In this document: one piece after another, positions 60,866-64,000 of the stretch | How positions within the stretch are numbered: position 1 is the first letter of the stretch | Layout of the letters: each line of letters begins with the position of its first letter | NCBI RefSeq assembly: GCF_945952055.1 | Contig: NZ_CAMFHB010000032.1 | Coordinates: 1-64,000, forward strand | Direction: 5' to 3' | From: an uncultured Alsobacter sp. | GTDB taxonomy: Bacteria > Pseudomonadota > Alphaproteobacteria > Rhizobiales > Beijerinckiaceae | DNA length: 64,000 nt | Notes under the pieces: generated by a model | Seen by the model: the letters and a program-made list of their open reading frames with translations, nothing else | Databases searched by the model: none | What the model was told of the DNA's origin: nothing | Position numbers and translations under genes: made by a program

Positions 60866-61111
60866 ATGTCGATCAGCATCGTCAACGGCTACGTCTGCAC
60901 GTCGTGCTCCGACGTCGCCAAGGCCAAGAAGGGCGAGAACCCGGCGGACTCGAAAGAGGCGCCCGGTGGCACGACGGACAGGCGCGACCGGTCGTCCGGC
61001 TTCGATCCGTCCGCGGTGGTCTTCGGCGGTTCGCTCGCCACGACCGGCATTGCCCCTCCGGTAACGGCAGCGGCATCTGACATTGGGAGCAGACTCGACC
61101 AACGAGCTTGA
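60866..61111 (+). CDS. small conserved protein (about 81 aa)
   Basis: MSISIVNGYVCTSCSDVAKAKKGENPADSKE...SAVVFGGSLA; resembles short CxxC-type alphaproteobacterial hypothetical proteins. Confidence 0.55.
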   Translation: MSISIVNGYVCTSCSDVAKAKKGENPADSKEAPGGTTDRRDRSSGFDPSAVVFGGSLATTGIAPPVTAAASDIGSRLDQRA

Positions 61112-61135
61112 TAGGCCCGCAAATCGCTTGGCGGC

Positions 61136-62245
61136 TCACCCCACCCGCGTCTTCTCCAGCATTGCCTCGTCCAGCGCGTAGCCCAGCCCCGGCGCCGTGC
61201 CCATCACGATCATGCCGTCCGCATCGACCCGCAGCGGCTCGGCCATCATGAAGTCGCGACGGTCGAGGCTCCACTCGGGTGGGTCGTACGGGTATTCGAG
61301 GTAGACGCCCTCCACCATGCCGCAGACGAGGTGGGCATTGGCGGTGACCCCCATGCCATTGGTCCAGGTGTGCGGCGTGAAGACGAGGTTGTGCTCCTGC
61401 GCCATCGAGGCGACGCGGCGCAGGCCCGTGATGCCGCCGACCAGTGCGGCGTCGGGCTGCAGCACGTCGAGGCACTGGTCGACGATGAGGTCGCGGAATT
61501 CGTAGAGCTCACGCGTCATCTCGCCGCCGGCGATTCTGACCCCGGTCATTTCGCGCAGGCGCCGCATGCCCTCGCGATCGCCGCGATGCAAAGGCTCCTC
61601 CATCCAGTAGACGCCGACGCGCTCGAGTTCGCGCGCCACGGTGACGGCGTCCTTGAGCGACCAGGCGGGGTAGGTGTCCCATGGCATGCGCCAACCCTGG
61701 TTGCAGTCCACCATGAGTTCGAGCCGGTTGCCGACGCGCGTGCGCACGGCTTCCAGCGCCGCCACGTCCTTGCGCCAGTCGCCGCGCTGGAAGCGGATCT
61801 TCATCGCCTTGAAGCCCTCGGCGATGAAGCGCTCAGCGACGTCCGCGAGCGCCTGGGGTGCATGCAGGGTGCCTGACGAGGCATAGGCCTTCACCCGGTC
61901 GATGAGCCCGCCGATCAGCTTGTAAACCGGCTGGCCGGTGATCTTGCCCGCGAGGTCCCACAGCGCGAGATCGAGCGGCCAGCAGCGCCCGTAGTGGAAC
62001 TGGATGTTGTTGATGATCCGGTAGTGGCGCTCGATGTCGAGCGGGTCGCGGCCGACGAAGAGGTGCTCATGGCCGGCAAAGCCGACCATGAGGTCGCCGG
62101 ACCCGATGCCGGTCAGGCCCTCGTCGGTGTGCACGCGGACGATCGTCGCGTCGAAGGAGGTGCGCGGCCGCGTGTCCCAGCTCGCATGGAAGGGCGGATC
62201 GTAGTGCAGCCGGTGATGGCTGATGGCGATCTCGGTGATCTTCAT
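61136..62245 (-). CDS. mandelate racemase / muconate lactonizing enzyme (enolase superfamily)
   Basis: LDLALWDLAGKITGQPVYKLIGG, GFKAMKIRFQRGDW, LMVDCNQGWRMPWD, YWMEEPLHRGD. Confidence 0.92.
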   Translation of the reverse strand: MKITEIAISHHRLHYDPPFHASWDTRPRTSFDATIVRVHTDEGLTGIGSGDLMVGFAGHEHLFVGRDPLDIERHYRIINNIQFHYGRCWPLDLALWDLAGKITGQPVYKLIGGLIDRVKAYASSGTLHAPQALADVAERFIAEGFKAMKIRFQRGDWRKDVAALEAVRTRVGNRLELMVDCNQGWRMPWDTYPAWSLKDAVTVARELERVGVYWMEEPLHRGDREGMRRLREMTGVRIAGGEMTRELYEFRDLIVDQCLDVLQPDAALVGGITGLRRVASMAQEHNLVFTPHTWTNGMGVTANAHLVCGMVEGVYLEYPYDPPEWSLDRRDFMMAEPLRVDADGMIVMGTAPGLGYALDEAMLEKTRVG

Positions 62246-62266
62246 GACACGCTCCCCCTCCGGCTT

Positions 62267-63415
62267 TTACGCCTGCGACAGCACAGTCTCGGCGAACCGC
62301 AGCATGTCGGCCTCGCTCGGTGCCTTGCGGTTCGACCGCTTCATCGCCTCGTTCTCCGGCCGCGCCATCTGCGCCGCCAGCATCTCGGCCGTGATCCCCG
62401 CGCACTCCGCGGCGAGCGAGACCTTCACGCCTGTCGCCCGCATCAGCCGCTCGAATTCCACCGGGACCCTCGATGGGTCCCCTCCGAGCCCCATCGCCTC
62501 CGCGACTCCAGCGAAGGCACCGTCGTCGCCCTCCACGTTCCATGCGAGCGTCGCCATCATCGCGACGCCCACGGCGCGCCCGTGGTGAATCGGACGCAGC
62601 GAGCCGAGCGCATGCCCGATGTTGTGGCCGATGGCGGTACCGGCGTTGTCGATGGCGACACCGGCATAGGCTGCGGCGAGTTGCATCCCTGCCCGGGCGG
62701 TGAGATTGCGGGGCTCCGCGACGGCTGCCTCGAGGTGCTTCACCGCGAGCCGGATGGCGGCATGGGCGTAGACGTCGTTGGCCGCGCTCGCGTTGCGATT
62801 GGTCGCGGCCTCCATGGCATGGACGAGGGCGTCGATGCCCGTGGCCGCCGTCAGGTGCGCGGGCAGGCCGACCGTGGCGACAGGATCGAGGACCACGAGG
62901 TCGGCCCGCAAGTCGTTGCCCCAGTACCACTGCTTGGCGCCCTGCGCGTCCCCGATGACGCTGACCCGCGTCGTCTCCGATCCGGTGCCGGCCGTGGTCG
63001 GGACGCAGATCTTGGGTAGCGGGGACGCGGGGAGGGGCCTGGCGCACAGCGCGTAGGCGATGGCCGGCGCAGACGCCGGCGCGATGGCCGCGATCAGCTT
63101 GCCGGCATCCATCGCCGAGCCACCCCCGAGCGCCACCACGGCTTTCGCCGCGCTCGTGCGCGCCAGTGCCGCGCCGGCGTCGACCTGCCTGTCGGACGGA
63201 TCGCTCTTGATGTCATCGAACAGGACCGGCGTGAGCCCCGCCTTGGCGAGCGCCGACACCGCCTCGTCGATGAGGCCGCTCGCCCGCAGCCCGGGGTCGG
63301 CCACGAGCAGGACGGCCTGGCCGGCTCCGGCGAGACGCGTCGCGTGCTCGCCGATGGCGGCGAGTGCTCCTTCGCCCTGGAGCAGCGGCGGGATGGGTTC
63401 GAGAAGCACGGTCAC
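62267..63415 (-). CDS. iron-containing alcohol dehydrogenase family protein
   Basis: VVALGGGSAMDAGKLIAA, PTTAGTGSETTRVSVI, GIDALVHAMEAATNRNAS, GTAIGHNIGHALGS. GTG start. Confidence 0.92.
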   Translation of the reverse strand: MTVLLEPIPPLLQGEGALAAIGEHATRLAGAGQAVLLVADPGLRASGLIDEAVSALAKAGLTPVLFDDIKSDPSDRQVDAGAALARTSAAKAVVALGGGSAMDAGKLIAAIAPASAPAIAYALCARPLPASPLPKICVPTTAGTGSETTRVSVIGDAQGAKQWYWGNDLRADLVVLDPVATVGLPAHLTAATGIDALVHAMEAATNRNASAANDVYAHAAIRLAVKHLEAAVAEPRNLTARAGMQLAAAYAGVAIDNAGTAIGHNIGHALGSLRPIHHGRAVGVAMMATLAWNVEGDDGAFAGVAEAMGLGGDPSRVPVEFERLMRATGVKVSLAAECAGITAEMLAAQMARPENEAMKRSNRKAPSEADMLRFAETVLSQA

Positions 63416-63514
63416 GGGTCGTTCCTCGGTGCGTTCGGCTTGAGCGGGGCAGGGGTGGGAACGTTGCGCCGGCAACCCTTCCGCCGCAAGAGCCGGGCTC
63501 GTCGCAGCGTCTGG

Positions 63515-64000
63515 TCAGTGTCGCGCATCGGGAGCGCTCCAGGCCTCGGCGAAGATCGTCGCGCCGACGAGGCCGGCGTCGCCGCCCAATCCGGGCACGT
63601 CCACCCTGTCGACGTGCAGCTCGATCTCGGGAGACGAACCTCCCTGTGCCCGGGCCTTGTCGCGCGCCATGTCGGCGGCCAGTGCGCGGGCGCGCGCCAA
63701 TGCCGCCGTCGGATCCACGAAACTCTCCGGCACGTCGGGTCCGTGCAACCGCCAGAGTCCTGGACCGGCGCCCGTCACCTCCAGCGTCACCCGGGCGCGA
63801 ATGACCCCGATGGCGGCGCCGACGGCATTGGCCACCGCCGCGTGGGGCGGCAGCACGACCTCGCATCCGAGCCGCCGGCCGAGCTCGGTATAGAAGACGC
63901 CCGCAGGGCCGCCCACCCCGACGAGCGGCACGGCCGGTCGAACCGTGACGGCGAGGCCACGATGGCGCCCGCTGCCGTCGACGGCCGCCTCGACCAGCGG
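63515..64000 (-). CDS. hydantoinase/oxoprolinase family protein, C-terminal part (truncated by window edge)
   Basis: PLVGVGGPAGVFYTELGRRLGCEVVLPPHAAVANAVGAAIG matches the HyuA ASKHA C-terminus; ORF open to the window end. Confidence 0.8.
   Translation of the reverse strand, partial: PLVEAAVDGSGRHRGLAVTVRPAVPLVGVGGPAGVFYTELGRRLGCEVVLPPHAAVANAVGAAIGVIRARVTLEVTGAGPGLWRLHGPDVPESFVDPTAALARARALAADMARDKARAQGGSSPEIELHVDRVDVPGLGGDAGLVGATIFAEAWSAPDARH

Overview
64 kb of a high-GC, probably alphaproteobacterial chromosome with dense, mostly operonic coding on both strands. No rRNA, tRNA, CRISPR array or prophage was recognised. Left to right: aroQ; a caa3-type cytochrome c oxidase cluster; a DUF3299 protein; a RraA-family / aldo-keto reductase / carbohydrate ABC transporter / mannonate-dehydratase-like block with a divergent IclR regulator; an RND efflux pair with a TetR regulator; a CPA2 antiporter; a six-gene co-directional cluster (small protein, class III cyclase-AAA-TPR protein, YcaO, TfuA, gluzincin-type metallopeptidase, unknown protein); an MBL hydrolase; a GlcD-like oxidase and a GntR regulator divergent from an enolase-superfamily / ABC transporter operon; CDF and MscS transporters; and a large corrinoid-dependent demethylation / one-carbon cluster (RACo-like activator, methyl-THF methyltransferase, MetF, MetV-like, DUF1638, corrinoid protein, two non-pyrrolysine MttB homologues, DMGDH-like oxidase, Fhs). 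A HicAB toxin-antitoxin pair sits inside that last cluster. The two most interesting loci are the YcaO-TfuA-metallopeptidase cluster (about 22.6-29.7 kb) and the MttB/corrinoid C1 cluster (about 43.7-60.6 kb). Several nested palindromic intergenic repeats and candidate operators were also read directly from the sequence. All family calls come from motif recognition in the supplied translations; no database search was run.
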